This document shows positions 34,892 to 47,319 of a stretch of DNA of 64,000 bases, one piece after another. Position numbers and translations under genes: made by a program. The stretch covers positions 17,176,881 to 17,240,880 of the forward strand of contig OY776122.1 of assembly GCA_963675135.1 (NCBI GenBank), read 5' to 3'. The notes beneath the pieces were generated by a model. That model searched no databases. It saw only the letters and a list, made by a program, of their open reading frames with translations, and had not been told where the DNA came from. Source of the DNA: Galeopsis tetrahit. Lineage: Eukaryota > Streptophyta > Magnoliopsida > Lamiales > Lamiaceae. The first letter of the stretch is position 1; each line of letters begins with the position of its first letter.

Positions 34892-35490
34892 CCTTTAAAT
34901 AAACAAAAAAATCCACAAATATTTTGAATCCACAAATAATTTCAAAATTCTCACCCATCCTCCACTGTAATTAATAGAAAGATGATGATGACCAAATATT
35001 CATTAATTTTATTATTTTTCATTTTTATTATATAATATTTATACAAAAATATGTTGACCCATTTTTTTAATACTCACTTTAGATAAAAATAGATTTTTAT
35101 TTATTGAATTAATTTAATAATTTTGAGGAATTTTGGATTTATTTGAGAAATTTTTAGAATTTAAAATATTTGAGAATTTTTTAAAATATTTAAATATTTA
35201 TATATAAGTAGAATTTTATTTAGGGATTTTGATAGTTTTTTTCAACTGTTAGTTTCAATATTTTAAAGATAAATTTATATATTTATTTAATTATTTTAAA
35301 ATAAATAAATAAATCTCTAATATTATTTTGTAATTTTAAATTTTTATTTAAATAAGTTAATGATTTTTAGAATAATTAATTAGGTAAGTTAATTAATTTA
35401 TCAAATAATTAATTAATTTAGGAATGAATTTTGTGTCTAGGTAATTGTTACGGCTTTTCTTATTGGTGGTATTAAATTAGTCATATTTAC
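34892..35490. other. Intergenic DNA
   Basis: Very AT-rich with no gene signal. Confidence 0.5.
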
Positions 35491-35492
35491 TA

Positions 35493-35740
35493 CTCCCTCC
35501 ATCCACCAAAAGTAGTCCCATGGAGGGTGGACACAAATTTTAAGAAAAAAGTAGATAAAGTAAGAGTATTATAGGGTATTGTGGGGTCCATTGTGAATAA
35601 AGTGATTGTTTGTGAATAAAGTTGATGGCAAGTAATTAAGTGATGGTTGAAGGGTGATAGTTTTCATAAAGTGTATGGGACTACATTTGGTGGACAAAGA
35701 ATATAAGGCTAATGGGACTACTTTTCATGAATGGAGGGAG
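35493..35740. mobile_element. Stowaway-type MITE
   Basis: 248 bp, CTCCCTCCATCCACCAAAAG left end and inverted right end, flanked by TA. Confidence 0.88.
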
Positions 35741-35869
35741 TACTATATTTGAATGTTATTTATTTTTATAAATTTATATGAATGTAATGTGTTAGTATTA
35801 AATTCAAATATAAATAGAGGAATGACGAAATATAATGTAGAAGTAATTATCAACAAAAAAAAAATTATA

Positions 35870-36139
35870 CTCCCTCCGTCCGCCTATAAGCTTCCCATTT
35901 TACCATTTTGGTCTGTCCGCCTATAAGCTTCCCATTTTACCATTTTGGTCCGTCCGCCTATAAGCTTCCCATACCTTTTTTGGTAAGTATTTTTTCTTAC
36001 ACTTCACTTTATATGTTACTCTTTCTCTCTATCTCTCTCTTCTTTCAATCACATCACTTGTACTATATCTATTATTTAATCACTTTTCTTAATCTATATG
36101 CCAAAAAATAACGTAACACTTATAGGCGGACGGAGGGAG
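35870..36139. mobile_element. Stowaway-type MITE with duplicated left end
   Basis: 270 bp, TA-flanked, same family as the copy at 30793. Its left terminal segment GCCTATAAGCTTCCCATTTT is present as about three tandem copies (35880-35970), so the end has been duplicated after or during insertion. Confidence 0.88.
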
Positions 36140-36141
36140 TA

Positions 36142-38880
36142 TATAGGAGTGGTCTCTTGTGCATAGTGTGTACGTGCACACTAATGTACATATTAACTCT
36201 CTATGTATGAGTAAGGGCAAAAATATTAAACTAATTTACTACTATCCAAGTGGTTTCAAACACTTTTCAAACCTATGAGATCATATTCAATTCCTGCTTC
36301 ATTATTTTAATTTGCTCGCTATTTTTATTTTTTATTTTTTTAAATACAATTATATATTTGTAATTTTTTCCGCTTTTCTCTATTTCAAAATATTTATTTT
36401 TTTAAATACAATTATATATTTGTAATTTTTTCCGCTTCTGTTTGTAATTTTTTCTCTATTTCACAAAATTTATTTTAAATACATTTTTAAAATTACCACT
36501 TTAGAATTACACTTTCAATACCACCTTTCAATAATAAGAATTACACTTTTCACTAATGAAATCTACCACTTTTCAATAATGAAAATTACACTTTTCAGTT
36601 AAAATATCTAACACTTCTCAAAAATAAGAATTACACTTTTCAGTTAAAATATCTACCACTTTTCAATAATAAGAATTACACTTTTCACTTAAAATATTTC
36701 CCACTTTTCAATAATAAGAATTACACTTTTCAGTCAAAATATCTACCACTTTCAATAATAAAAATTACATTTTTTCACTTAAAATATCTACCGCTTTTCA
36801 ATAATAATAATTACATTTTTCAGTAACAAAATCTACCACTTTTCAATAATTAGAATAATATTTTTTTAATTTGAATTATAATTTTAACGGTACAACTTAT
36901 AATTAAATATTTTTTCACTAACCAAATCTACCACTTTTCAATAATAAGAATTACATTTTTCAGTTAAAAATATATACCACTTTTCAATAATAAGAATTAC
37001 ACTTAATAAGGTTTTCTTCCTAATCCTCACCAACTACTCAAACAACCATTCAAGTAATTAATGTCCTTTAATGGGGGTTCTAATACAATTAACTCTCTCT
37101 CGACGAATTAAAAGTATAACTATCACATTTGCATACCAACAACTCACACCATAAATATAAACATGTCCATGTAACTCTCGTCTACGCTAAACATGCATCT
37201 AAATATGGATTAATAGAAGTTAACACACAAAGTACTCATAATACCCACTAAAAGAAGCAATAAACCTAATATCAACAATAACAAAGCTCAAACAATTCCA
37301 AACTTAATATTCACATGGTTTTAGAACACTCAAAGCATAAATAAACTTAGCCCATGGTGTTTTGAGAAACACCCATGGCTGAAACATCAAAAGAAATCAA
37401 GATAAACATTAAATATGGAATTATATAGGAAATGAGAGAATGGTTTGAAGTCACCTTGTTGTTTCTTCAAAATGCCTAGCTATTACAATAGTCTTTTGAA
37501 GATAACTCTTGGAATTAACTTTTTTTATAGTGCCAAGGTGCACTGATCAACCACACTACTCCTTAGTGTCTTGATCCATAGGAATTTAGAGTCCTAGTAC
37601 TCTCTCTCAACTCAGAACTAAACCGTTCTTCTCTTGACAGTTAGTTCCTTACACCTCTACTATAACAATCCTTCTAACTTTCCTTGAAAGGTTTAAGGGT
37701 TGATGTTGGTTCCAACTAGGGTGAGATATCCTTTACAATTGAGCACTGTGTAAAGGATATGATATCTCTCTAAGCTTTGTATAATTTACAATGAGGTTCA
37801 GCTTAGATGAAGTGTTTGAAAACTAAGAATATGTTCTTAGAAAGCTTGAAGGCTTTTGAGCTTGTAGTTTCCTGTGATTTGCAGGATAGTTGGATCCCTT
37901 CAAATGGTTTCCACACTTCTGTATTTATAGAGAAAATTGAGGTTATATCCGTTGGAGAGATAGCCTCAAAATGTCTATATATATCTTCCTTTACTTTGCA
38001 ACTGGAAGAGAGTTTCTTGAAAGTGACATGTCCTTAATTTGGGAAGTAAATGGTTGTAAGCTTCTTGTCTTGACTTTGATGCACTCTTCCCAATGTCTGA
38101 CTTGAAGATTTAGTTGATCAAACATGGACCTAACTTCTGATCATTGGTTCCATGATAAGGACAACTTTCCTTATCATCTGGACAAGTCTATTTACTACTT
38201 TTCAATAATAAAAATTACATTTTTCAGTTAAAACATCTACCACTTTTCAATAATAAAAATTACATTTTTCAGTAACCAAATCTACCACTTTTCAATAATA
38301 AAAATTACATTTTTCAGTAACCAAATCTACCACTTTTCAATAATAAGAATTACACTTTACTTTTCAATTAAAATATTTACCACTTTTCAATAACAAAAAT
38401 TACATTTTTCAGTTAAAACATATACCACTTTTCAATAATAAGAATTACACTTTTCAGTTAAAATATGTACCAATTTTAAATAATAAAAACTATATTTTTC
38501 AATTAAAATATCTACTATTTTTAAATAATAAGAATTACATATCAACCAGAAATTAATTCAAAGAAAGAAGATGTGGTTACGAAGAAGAAGAAAGAAGTGG
38601 GAAAAGAAAGCAATTTTTTTTTCACAGATGTTAGAGAAAGAATGAAAGGAAAAGAAGATGAGAGAGAGAAGAAAGTTATTAAAAAAAAAAAACAGGTAAG
38701 GTTATAAGGAGGGAGAGAGAAAGAAAGGGGAAGAAGAAGAGAAGAAAGCGTTATGGTTAAGAGAAGAAAGCGTTATGGTTACGGCGAGAGAAAAAAAGGA
38801 GGAAAGCTGTTACAAAAAAAAAAAAGCGTGTGCACCAACTTTAATTTGGTGCACAGTGTGCATTTAAGATTTTCTCTTAT
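36142..38880. mobile_element. Satellite-filled non-coding element with an insertion
   Basis: The tips carry GTGCAC motifs in loosely inverted order (TATATAGGAGTGG and GTGCACAC left; GTGCACC and TGTGCATTT right). Between them lie two blocks of a 45-46-bp repeat (TTTCAATAATAAGAATTACA core) at about 36480-37000 and 38195-38545. A unique 1.19-kb segment separates the blocks, and a purine-rich stretch follows them (38560-38830). No coding frame is supported. Boundaries are approximate. Confidence 0.5.
37003..38190 (-). mobile_element. LTR-like insertion in the satellite block
   Basis: Unique sequence interrupts the 45-bp repeats. From 38190 down to about 37061 on the minus strand it starts TGTCCAGATG and ends AAAGGACA, so the tips TGTCC/GGACA are inverted, as in LTRs. 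A TATA box CTATAAATACAGAAGTGTGG lies near 37935 on the minus strand. It is probably a solo LTR; the remaining 58 bp and the absence of a clear target duplication leave this open. Confidence 0.4.
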
Positions 38881-39064
38881 ATATATATGCGCCACTATAT
38901 ATAATAAAATCCACTATTTAATTGTTAGAATTTATTTTTATAGGATAAAATAATATATATATATATATTGTATATTAATATTATTTGGTGCCTAATCTGA
39001 TTATGACTATTTTTTACCCAATTTTATATTTTTGCATTAAGTACTTATGTTTACAATTTTCAGG

Positions 39065-39322
39065 ATGGAAAACGAGAATATTTGTGTGGGACCAGTAGAT
39101 AATTCTGTACTGAATGAACAAGCCACGCATCATTCTAGCACCATTTACGTCAACAACACTCAAACTAACAACGGGTTGTCAATCTCTCAAGGAGCTGGAA
39201 AGATTTTCTGGACCAATAGGGAAAATGCTGACCCAGAGGATGTACGACTTCACCCTCGAGTGGTAGACGTGTTAGAGAAAATGGGCTTTTACGGTCCGTA
39301 TAGGTGTGAACCTGTAAAACAT
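39065..39322 (+). pseudogene. Plant-mobile-domain protein, N-terminal piece
   Basis: ATG at 39065, two bases after a good splice acceptor (ACAATTTTCAG), opens an 86-codon frame containing KIFWTNRENADPEDVRLHP and VLEKMGFYGPYRCEPVKH. It stops matching exactly where the CACTA element begins. The frame resumes in phase at 56144. The family (PMD, often labelled 'phosphatase 7 long form homolog' or aminotransferase-like) occurs in plant transposons and in a few host genes such as MAIN/MAIL. Here the gene is broken by a 16.8-kb insertion. Confidence 0.75.
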
Positions 39323-39339
39323 CACTACAGGAAATCACA

Positions 39340-40500
39340 CATTTCGTGACGAATTTTTTTCCGACGACACAAAATTTGTCACAATCTCTTACTTAAACGC
39401 GACGAATTTTATTTTTCGTCATTAAAGTACTAGAAATTGTGATAAAATTTTAATTCGTCACCAATTACAAAAAAATCGTCACAAATTTGTATATTTTGTG
39501 ACGATGCTAAGAAGTATGTCACAATTATACTATGTGACGATTTTAATAATAAATGGTGACGAAATTCGACGTCATAAAAAATAGTTTTTCTTGACAATAC
39601 TAAACTATCGCCACAATAATAATTGGTGACGATTTTAATAATAATTGATGACGATATTTCAACGTCATGAAAAGTATATTTTCATGACGATACTATTTTT
39701 CGTCATTAATTATTCAAAATATTTAGAGACAAAATATTTTCGTCACAATAACAATTGGTGAAGATTTTAATTGTAATAGATGACGATATTCGACGTCATG
39801 AAAAATATATATATTTTCATGACGATATTATTTTTGGTCATTAATTATTCGAAACATTTAGTGGCAAAATGTTTTCGTCACAAAAATAATTGGTGACGAT
39901 TTTAATAATAATTGATGACGATATTCAACGTCATGAAAAATATATTTTTATAACAATATTAATTTTCGTCATTAATTATTCGAGACATTTAGTGACAAAA
40001 TATTTTCGTCACACTAATAATTGGTGACGATTTTCATAATAATTGATGACGACATTCGACGTCATGAAAAATATATTTTCATGACGATATTATTTTTCAT
40101 CATTAATTATTCGAAATATTTAATGATAAAATGATTTCGTCACAAAAATAATTAGTGACAATTTTAATAATAATTGATGACGATATTCAACGTAAAAAAA
40201 AAATAGATATATTCATGACGATACTATTTTTCGTCATGATTATTTGAAATATTTAGTGACAAACTTTTTTCGTCCCGAAAATAATTGGTTAAGATTTTAA
40301 TAATAATTGATGACGATATTCAACGTCATAAAATATATATTTTCATGACGATACATTTTTTTGGCATTAATTATTTGAAATATTTAGTGACAAATTTTTT
40401 TCGTCACTATAATAATTTGTGACGATTTTAATAATTATTACTGACAATAGTTGGCGACTATTCAACATCATAAAAGATACATTTTCATGACAATGGTATA
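39340..40500. repeat. Left subterminal repeat array of the CACTA
   Basis: About seven copies of a unit of roughly 130 bp with GTGACGATTTTAATAATAAT, CGACGTCATGAAAAATATAT and TTTTCGTCA blocks (starts near 39623, 39755, 39888, 40020, 40150, 40287, 40417). Short TGACGA/TCGTCA sites in both orientations recur throughout; such sites bind TNPA-type proteins in En/Spm. Confidence 0.85.
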
Positions 40501-40583
40501 AAAGATACTACATTTTCATGACAATGGTATTTGACATAAAAAAAAGACATGATTGTCTCTAATTTCGAATACAAGTTCTTAAA

Positions 40584-40879
40584 TAGGGATGGCAATGGGG
40601 CGGGTTTGAGATGGGTATGCCCTATCCTAGGACCCGCCCCGCCAGAAAATTCTCATACCCGGACCCACCCCGCTTGAAAACCCACCGGATTTTACTCGTC
40701 CTGGCCAGCATAATTTTTTAATTTAATTTTAATGTATATAATATATTTATTTTGATATTACAATACATAGTTTAAATTAAATATATAATTTTTTAAAATA
40801 ACATTTCTATTCATTTTATACTAAAAAATTAAATAAAAAAATATTTTTACAAACATATACACATTAATATACATATAAG

Positions 40880-40914
<35 letters not shown>

Positions 40915-41362
40915 TATTACTCCCTCCGTCCCATTATTAATAAAACATTTACTGTTTTCACATGTTTTAATGTAAAATTGTTTATTAGTATTAAAGGTGA
41001 TAAAGTTGACTTTTAGGAGGGATATTATGGGTATTTCAACTTTATTGGAGAGAGAATATATTGTTTCTGTGTAAAAAGTAATGGCATGAAGTGTAAATAA
41101 GTAGATGTTAATGGAGATTTTTAAAGGAGATTGGAATAGGTGACAAATGTTCCAATAATAGTAGGACAAAGGTTTTTGACAAATGTTCCATTAATAATGG
41201 GACTGAGGGAGTACTATATTTATATATAACGGGTACGAATAGACGAGGCAGGTTTGGCAAAAACCACGATCCGTCCCATACTCGCTTAATCGGTCCATAC
41301 CGGCCCATACGGGTCAGGTTCAATGCGGGTCTGGGTTTGAACCCGCCCCATTGCCATCTCTA
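40584..41362. mobile_element. hAT-like element inside the CACTA
   Basis: Ends TAGGGATGGCAATGGGGCGG and, inverted, GCCCCATTGCCATCTCTA, with GC-rich subterminal regions rich in CCCGCCCC and CCATACC. No exact flanking duplication. A Stowaway lies inside. Confidence 0.65.
40920..41211. mobile_element. Stowaway-type MITE
   Basis: 292 bp, CTCCCTCCGTCCCATTATTA left and inverted right end, TA-flanked. The right terminal segment is partly duplicated (TTTGACAAATGTTCCA-type motif twice). Confidence 0.85.
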
Positions 41363-41551
41363 TGTAGAAAATAAATTATGAACTCCACTATTTAGAAATC
41401 CAGAAAAAACTAAATTCATTAGCTAACTTTAAAAAAAAAATCACATATTATTCTGAAAACTCTAATGTAATCTAATAGTTTCAATATACTTTTTTTATTA
41501 CAATATCATCAAGACAAGAAGGGACCACACACATACATGTATATTTTTTCA

Positions 41552-42112
41552 TCAAATTACTAAGTTGTCATCACTACTTTCATCATCAGAAACATTATTT
41601 TTCTGGGAATCCTCTTCACTACTACAATTATCGACTATGTTGTCATCTAATTCATCCTCTTCTTCCTCCTCCTCCTTCTCCTCCTCATCATCATCATCAT
41701 CATCATTATCCACTTTCTCAAGTTCTTCAAGTGTAATTGAAACTATCAAGTTCTCAATGTCATCAACCTGAGTGTTCTCTCTATTTAGTGATTGTATTTC
41801 ACTAAGACTAACTTCAAATGTATCGTCAATGTGATTCTCTTGAAACTATCAGTTCTAATTCCCTCATCATTCAATTTAGGCTCACCATGATAAAACCATG
41901 TAATATACTCTGGATCTATTCCATTCACCATTATGTGAGCTTTAACTGTTTTTTTATTTTTGATCTCTTAACTTTAAGTTTAAACAGTTTCCACACGGAC
42001 ATCGAACATCACACTCTCGACCCATATGAGTTCTAACAAATCCCATAAAACTATTCACTCCATCTACATAATACTTAGAAAACTTGGCACTACGCATCCA
42101 AGTCTTGTCCAT
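41552..42112 (-). pseudogene. TNP2 transposase N-terminal remnant
   Basis: ATG at 42112 opens a frame MDKTWMRSAKFSKYYVDGVN ... VRCPCGNC, the Transpos_assoc domain that begins CACTA TNP2 proteins. A one-base change in an A-run near 41960 shifts the frame. The next frame has IDPEYITWFYHGEPK, also typical of this domain. A further shift leads to an acidic tail of Asp/Glu runs ending at 41552. The whole Transposase_21 catalytic part is missing, so this element cannot make its own transposase. Confidence 0.78.
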
Positions 42113-44419
42113 TTCAAAGTGCACCTATCATATAAATATTCAAATTACTAATAGCCAAGAAATTATTTGTGTATTTAAATAAATAAAAAATGACGTAAAA
42201 AATGAATAAAAGACTAGCTGGTTTAATTACAATAATCTTAGAGAAGAGACAAACTTATAATGACATTTAGAGGGTTAACTACAATTATTTGTGACTAGTA
42301 TTTTGTTTTTTATGATGAAAGAGTGAAAACTTTACTATGCTCATGGTTAATCAGATGTCATTAAAAATATTACTCCTTGAAAATGATAAAAACTTACTGA
42401 AAATTTGGAATTCACGTTTCTTTATTCCTTCCAACACTAAACACAATTATTTTTCTAATTAATATGTAATTAAAAGCACTATGGCCTATATATAGACGAA
42501 GTACTATATATATTTCATTCAATCTAGTAATTTAACAGTTCTAATTGTTAGTACTTATTTAAATTATATAGTCTTTTAACTTAGTAGTCAGTGTTGTTGT
42601 AGGAGAACAAATGTTATTTCCTGAATGCTACTTAATCATTTTCAATATGAGAGAATATTATTCTGGTGAAATAGCAGCAAACACGCAGTAGTTAATAGCT
42701 TTTGAAACTTATAATGACATTTATGACGTCTCAAGTTATATGAACTAATAACAAAGGAAAATTATAATGACATTTAGAGGGTTAATTACAATTATTTATG
42801 ACTAATCTTTTGCTTTAGTTGATGAAACAGTGAAACAAATTATACCCTGTCTTTAGTTGACCCAACACATCAATAAGAAGATACATCTTAGCACACATCA
42901 ATCCTAAGCATATATATGAATTCCTACATCCAAATGGAGTCTAAATTAATTTATTGAGATAGAACAGGGTAAGAGAATTATCACCGAAATAAACCAACAA
43001 AATAGAAGCAAAGTCATTTTAGTTGTCTACAATCTGAAAATTTGTGTTTAACATCTTAAGAATAAAAGTAAGCTTATATACATTTTTCTAAGTATTCAAA
43101 GAAATGTAGTTCTTTTATTGTTGTTTCAGGAAATGTTAATCACATATTATTATTTAACAAAGATACTGGGTAGTTCTATTAATTGCAAGAAATTTTATTA
43201 ATTTTAAATGACATCAATAAATTCAATATTATTCATTCAACTTTTGTACAGTATCGAAAACTACCTACTCCATATTAATTACTAATTGGCTTGGCGACAA
43301 CAAAACAAATTCCCCAATTTGTTAGATACTCCAACCCAACCCAATCTAATTTCTCATTCCAGTAAAATTACATAGTAAACATGTAATCGAGAAATAAGTT
43401 TGAAGCACAACAAAAATTTAAGTTAAACTGAATCTCTCAAGCATCAATATGAAAAGCAATTGCATAAATCTGCATAAATTATATGTCCACAATGAAGAGA
43501 TGTAAAATTGAAAGAGCAAAGGCCAAGTGAATATTGAAGTTGTTTCATTTCAAAAGAGGCATCAAAGAGAGCTATTTCTACATCCTTAAAAGTGAGTATG
43601 ATCAATAATGCCAAAATCCTCAAATTGAAAATCCAAGCAACTAAAAGAAAATGACAAATAACTAAGGTGTCTCATTGAATATGCCTCTATCAGTCAAATA
43701 CTCATCTACCCAATTAATAAATTCCATCATGGAGGAAGAAAAAAATGACTCAAATTGAATGTCATATCATGTTATACAATCAACTCTATGCTTATAAATA
43801 ACACGAATACTTCTAGCAACATATAAATGTATGGCAAACCTAATTCATTAACAGAGACATCTTAGATTTTCAACCCACTACAAAATATCTAAAAGAACAA
43901 GAACAATGAAGTCAACATCTATGGCAAGATCTATTAAACATAAATGCTAGAAACAGAATATAGGTTCGAGCTGTCACAATAGATAACAAAGATACAAAAA
44001 CCAAGGAACCGCGATTACCTAAAAAATCATAGGGCAGAATCAGTGTACATTATGATTTCAAAATAGTAGTACAAAAAAATGAAGCCAGGAAAAAGCGGGA
44101 TTCATTGTGCGTGATAAATTATAACAACATATTAAATACCTTAAAAAAAAAACGAAGGACATAAGAGAAATGGAGAAACAAGGACGGCGGGGCGGAGAAC
44201 GATGACGAATACCAGAATTTTTCTAAGATGAAGAAAATGGGCGAAAAAATCACGGAAGGAGAACAAGACAGTAAAAAGAGAGAGAAAACTTTGGGGAAGG
44301 CGGAAGGTGACACGTATTGAACACGTTACCGGCTACCGGGAGGAAACTGGCCAGTTTACCACAACTCCCTCTTTTAGATAGTAATAGATTTGGTTCTGAT
44401 TAAGAAACACACAAGAATC
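42113..44419. other. Non-coding CACTA interior
   Basis: No frame supported. On the minus strand, 44150-44330 is pyrimidine-rich with CTCTCTCTTTT and CCGCC motifs, which could be the leader of the TNP2 remnant. Confidence 0.45.
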
Positions 44420-45060
44420 CAACAATGATTCAACAAAATGAGCAACAAACTTATAAGGCCACCGGCCAGCAGAGAAAAGAAACAAAAGGCACAACCACAA
44501 AGGCCACGGGCCGCCACACACAAGGCCACCGACTGACAAAAAATAAACACTCAACAAACATACACAAAGGCCACCGGCCGTCGCACACAAGGCTACTAGC
44601 CAACAAAAATAAACAAACAACAAGCAAGCATAAAGGCCAAATGCCAGACAGAAAGAGGGGGAAAGCCGAAAACCTTAAAAAGCTGCAGAGTTTGTCACCG
44701 AAGGACCACGAGCAGCCACATGAGGACACCCACGGACAGACTGAAGAGAGGCACCGAGCACAGCAAAAACGGAGAAACCTGCAAAAAAGAAAAGACAGGT
44801 TCAAACATAAAACAGCACAACAAAGAACAAAAACACAGGAAAAAGATAAACTCCAACAAGACAGCAGAAACACACACACAAAAAAAAAAACAGCACAATC
44901 ATACAAAGAGAAATAGCAAGAAAAATCACACAAAGGGAGCACAAACATAGGGAAAAACCAAACAGCACAAAGGAACCAACAACATAAAAAAAGCACAGAG
45001 AAAAGGCCAACAAATCAGCAACAAAACACAGAAATCAGAACCAAATATTAGCAAATATTA
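44420..45060. repeat. T-poor strand-asymmetric tract with GGCCACCGGCC motifs
   Basis: The plus strand is strongly depleted of T for about 600 bp. Five or six copies of AAGGCCACCGGCC-like motifs lie in the first 200 bp, spaced about 35-60 bp. The asymmetry leaves long open frames on both strands (Lys/Gln/Thr-rich on plus, Cys/Phe/Leu-rich on minus). They lack domain signals and are taken as by-products. Confidence 0.6.
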
Positions 45061-47319
45061 CCTTGAATATATATTTTCATTCTGTGACGAATTATACTTT
45101 CCTTTCTAGTTGTCATTTTTTATAAATAATTTACACGTCATTTAAAATTCTAATTCATCATTTCTCTCTTCAGATGCAAATCTTTCAATCCAAATTCATT
45201 ATCAAATGGTTAATACTCATTCCATTAAATTAAATATAAATGTTTCAAAACATTGAAAACACATAACTAAAACTTCAAAAAATATTAATGTTAAATTGCT
45301 ACAGAAGAAGATAGCAAGAATTGCAATTCAGATCAATCATATTATGGCAAAGAAGTGAATGGACTGTAGAGGTGCTTCTTACCTAGATTTAAATAGGAAA
45401 GTATATTAACCAGGGGTCATTGTAACTATATTAAATAGGAATTTCACCCCCTGATTTTGTAACTATATTATTTATTGTACTGTCAAATGTAATGCCAGGG
45501 GTGATGCCTATATTAACCAGGGTCATTAGAAACTGTAATAAGGGATCACCCAAAACATGGTTTTCCTGCCGTTAGTGTAATTAACCTTAAAATATGATTC
45601 TGGTGTCATAAATCAGTTTTGAGGCTTGTGGAAGTCAGTTATTTCAGTTACAACAGCACATGACGTGTTAGTTATGGAAAAAATCACAAGTTTATGTAAT
45701 TCTTTGTTTGAGAGTGATTAAGAGCGCCAGGCTGTAACTCTTCTAAAATCTCTCTTTTATTGCCTTGCTGGATTGAAGATCAATAAAATTCAATGTGTCT
45801 TCGTGGATGTAGATCAAAATGATAGTAAAAAAACTCGTCTTCATTTCATTTACTATTTCAGTTCTTTTAAATTTTTTTTTTTTTTTTTTTACGGGAGTTC
45901 TTTTAAGTTCTCAATCTTAATCATTTGTGTACAGCTAATTCGTGCAATATTTAAATTAACAAAATTAGAACATAGCTCACCCTTTTCTCTACCCTCTTTC
46001 ACCCCTACCCCTACCCCTACCACAATATGACTTTCATGACAGCACGCATAAATTCCATTATCAAAGTCACAGCAATTGCAAATATAACATGAATCTTCCA
46101 GAAAATAACAATTACGTATCTAAAATAGCATTCTCAATAGTAAGAAAAAGAATAGCGTCGATTCTTCAAGAAAAGAATAGAATAAGAAAAACCCTTACAC
46201 AGCTCTATGGAACCCAGGGACGATCCTTCAAGAACAGCGTCGATTCATCAGCGCAAGGCACACCATGTTTGGAATATATAAGACTAGGGATTTAAGAATG
46301 AGCATCGATTTAAGGATGAGTGTTTTCTCCGCAGAATTTGGGATTTGGGATTTAGAATCAGCATTTTTGCCCGCGATTGGGATTTGGGTATCTTTTCTCA
46401 AATCTTTTTTCCGCGCGTTTTTTTTAGGGGCACCCGCCAATTTCTTTTATGATACGTAATTGTTATTTTCAAGAAGATTCAGATTATATTTAATGATATT
46501 CAAATTATGTTAAATATTTTTTTATTCTTTAATTACATATACTTTCATATTTTATGATATTTAAATTATTTATGTATATTTAAAATATAAAAGTACATGT
46601 AATCTTGTTTGAGAATATTTTGTATTTTTAAGAACATTTCTCAGATAATGTTATTATACTTATAATAAAATTAATATTGTGTAATAATGTTAATAAGAAT
46701 AGAGTCATATTTAAATTTAAGTATTAATTTACGTAATCGAACATTAGAGAAGTGATTATTTAGCACATTAATCACTTAGTAATATACACCCAAAACAAAG
46801 TTTAATATGAACTCTGAATATATAGTAAGCATATTGAAATTTGTATAATTGTTTGATCACAACTGTTGTTTTATTATCCTGCAATGAGAGTTTTCATTTG
46901 AGAACATGTGTGTGTAGACGTGGCTTCTGGTTTCCTAAAATTTTCATACAATTCGACAGATGGTCATGAAAGCTATCATATATACATTTTTCTCGTTTCT
47001 TTGGTTCTGATCATGAAAAGTTTTTGTATTGAAATTGTTTATTGACTTCGAGTTCTGATTAATGTTAAACTTGTATGCATCTAAAATTGATTTGGAGAAG
47101 ACCATGACAAGTTATACCCGGTCTACAAGGTGGATATCAAGGATTTTCACATCCAATTGCCTTCTACAATATTAATGTTAGAAAAATGCTTAAATACGAA
47201 ACCCTGATTCGACAAGAGCAAGAAATTATAAAAAAAGGTCCCTGCACAAATCAAAAGTTGCAAAAATAACAACAAAAAAAAGGTCACACGTCATCGCGAA
47301 GCAATGTGTCTTGTTTAGA
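45061..47319. other. Non-coding CACTA interior
   Basis: No gene. Motifs TATATTAACCAGG near 45402 and 45511 form a diverged duplication. A segment near 45720-45830 has the look of an LTR 3' end (AATAAAATTCAATGTGTCTT), but no partner was found. An A/T-run lies near 45870. Confidence 0.4.

Noticed and set aside
37807..38037. 76-codon frame in the LTR-like insertion
   Set aside because: No domain, and the predicted promoter of this segment is on the other strand.
41565..41771. Poly-Ser frame on the plus strand
   Set aside because: It is the complement of the Asp/Glu runs in the TNP2 remnant.
44425..45013. Long frames of 163 and 181 codons on opposite strands
   Set aside because: They result from a T-poor plus strand; composition is extreme (Lys/Gln or Cys/Phe) and no domain is seen.
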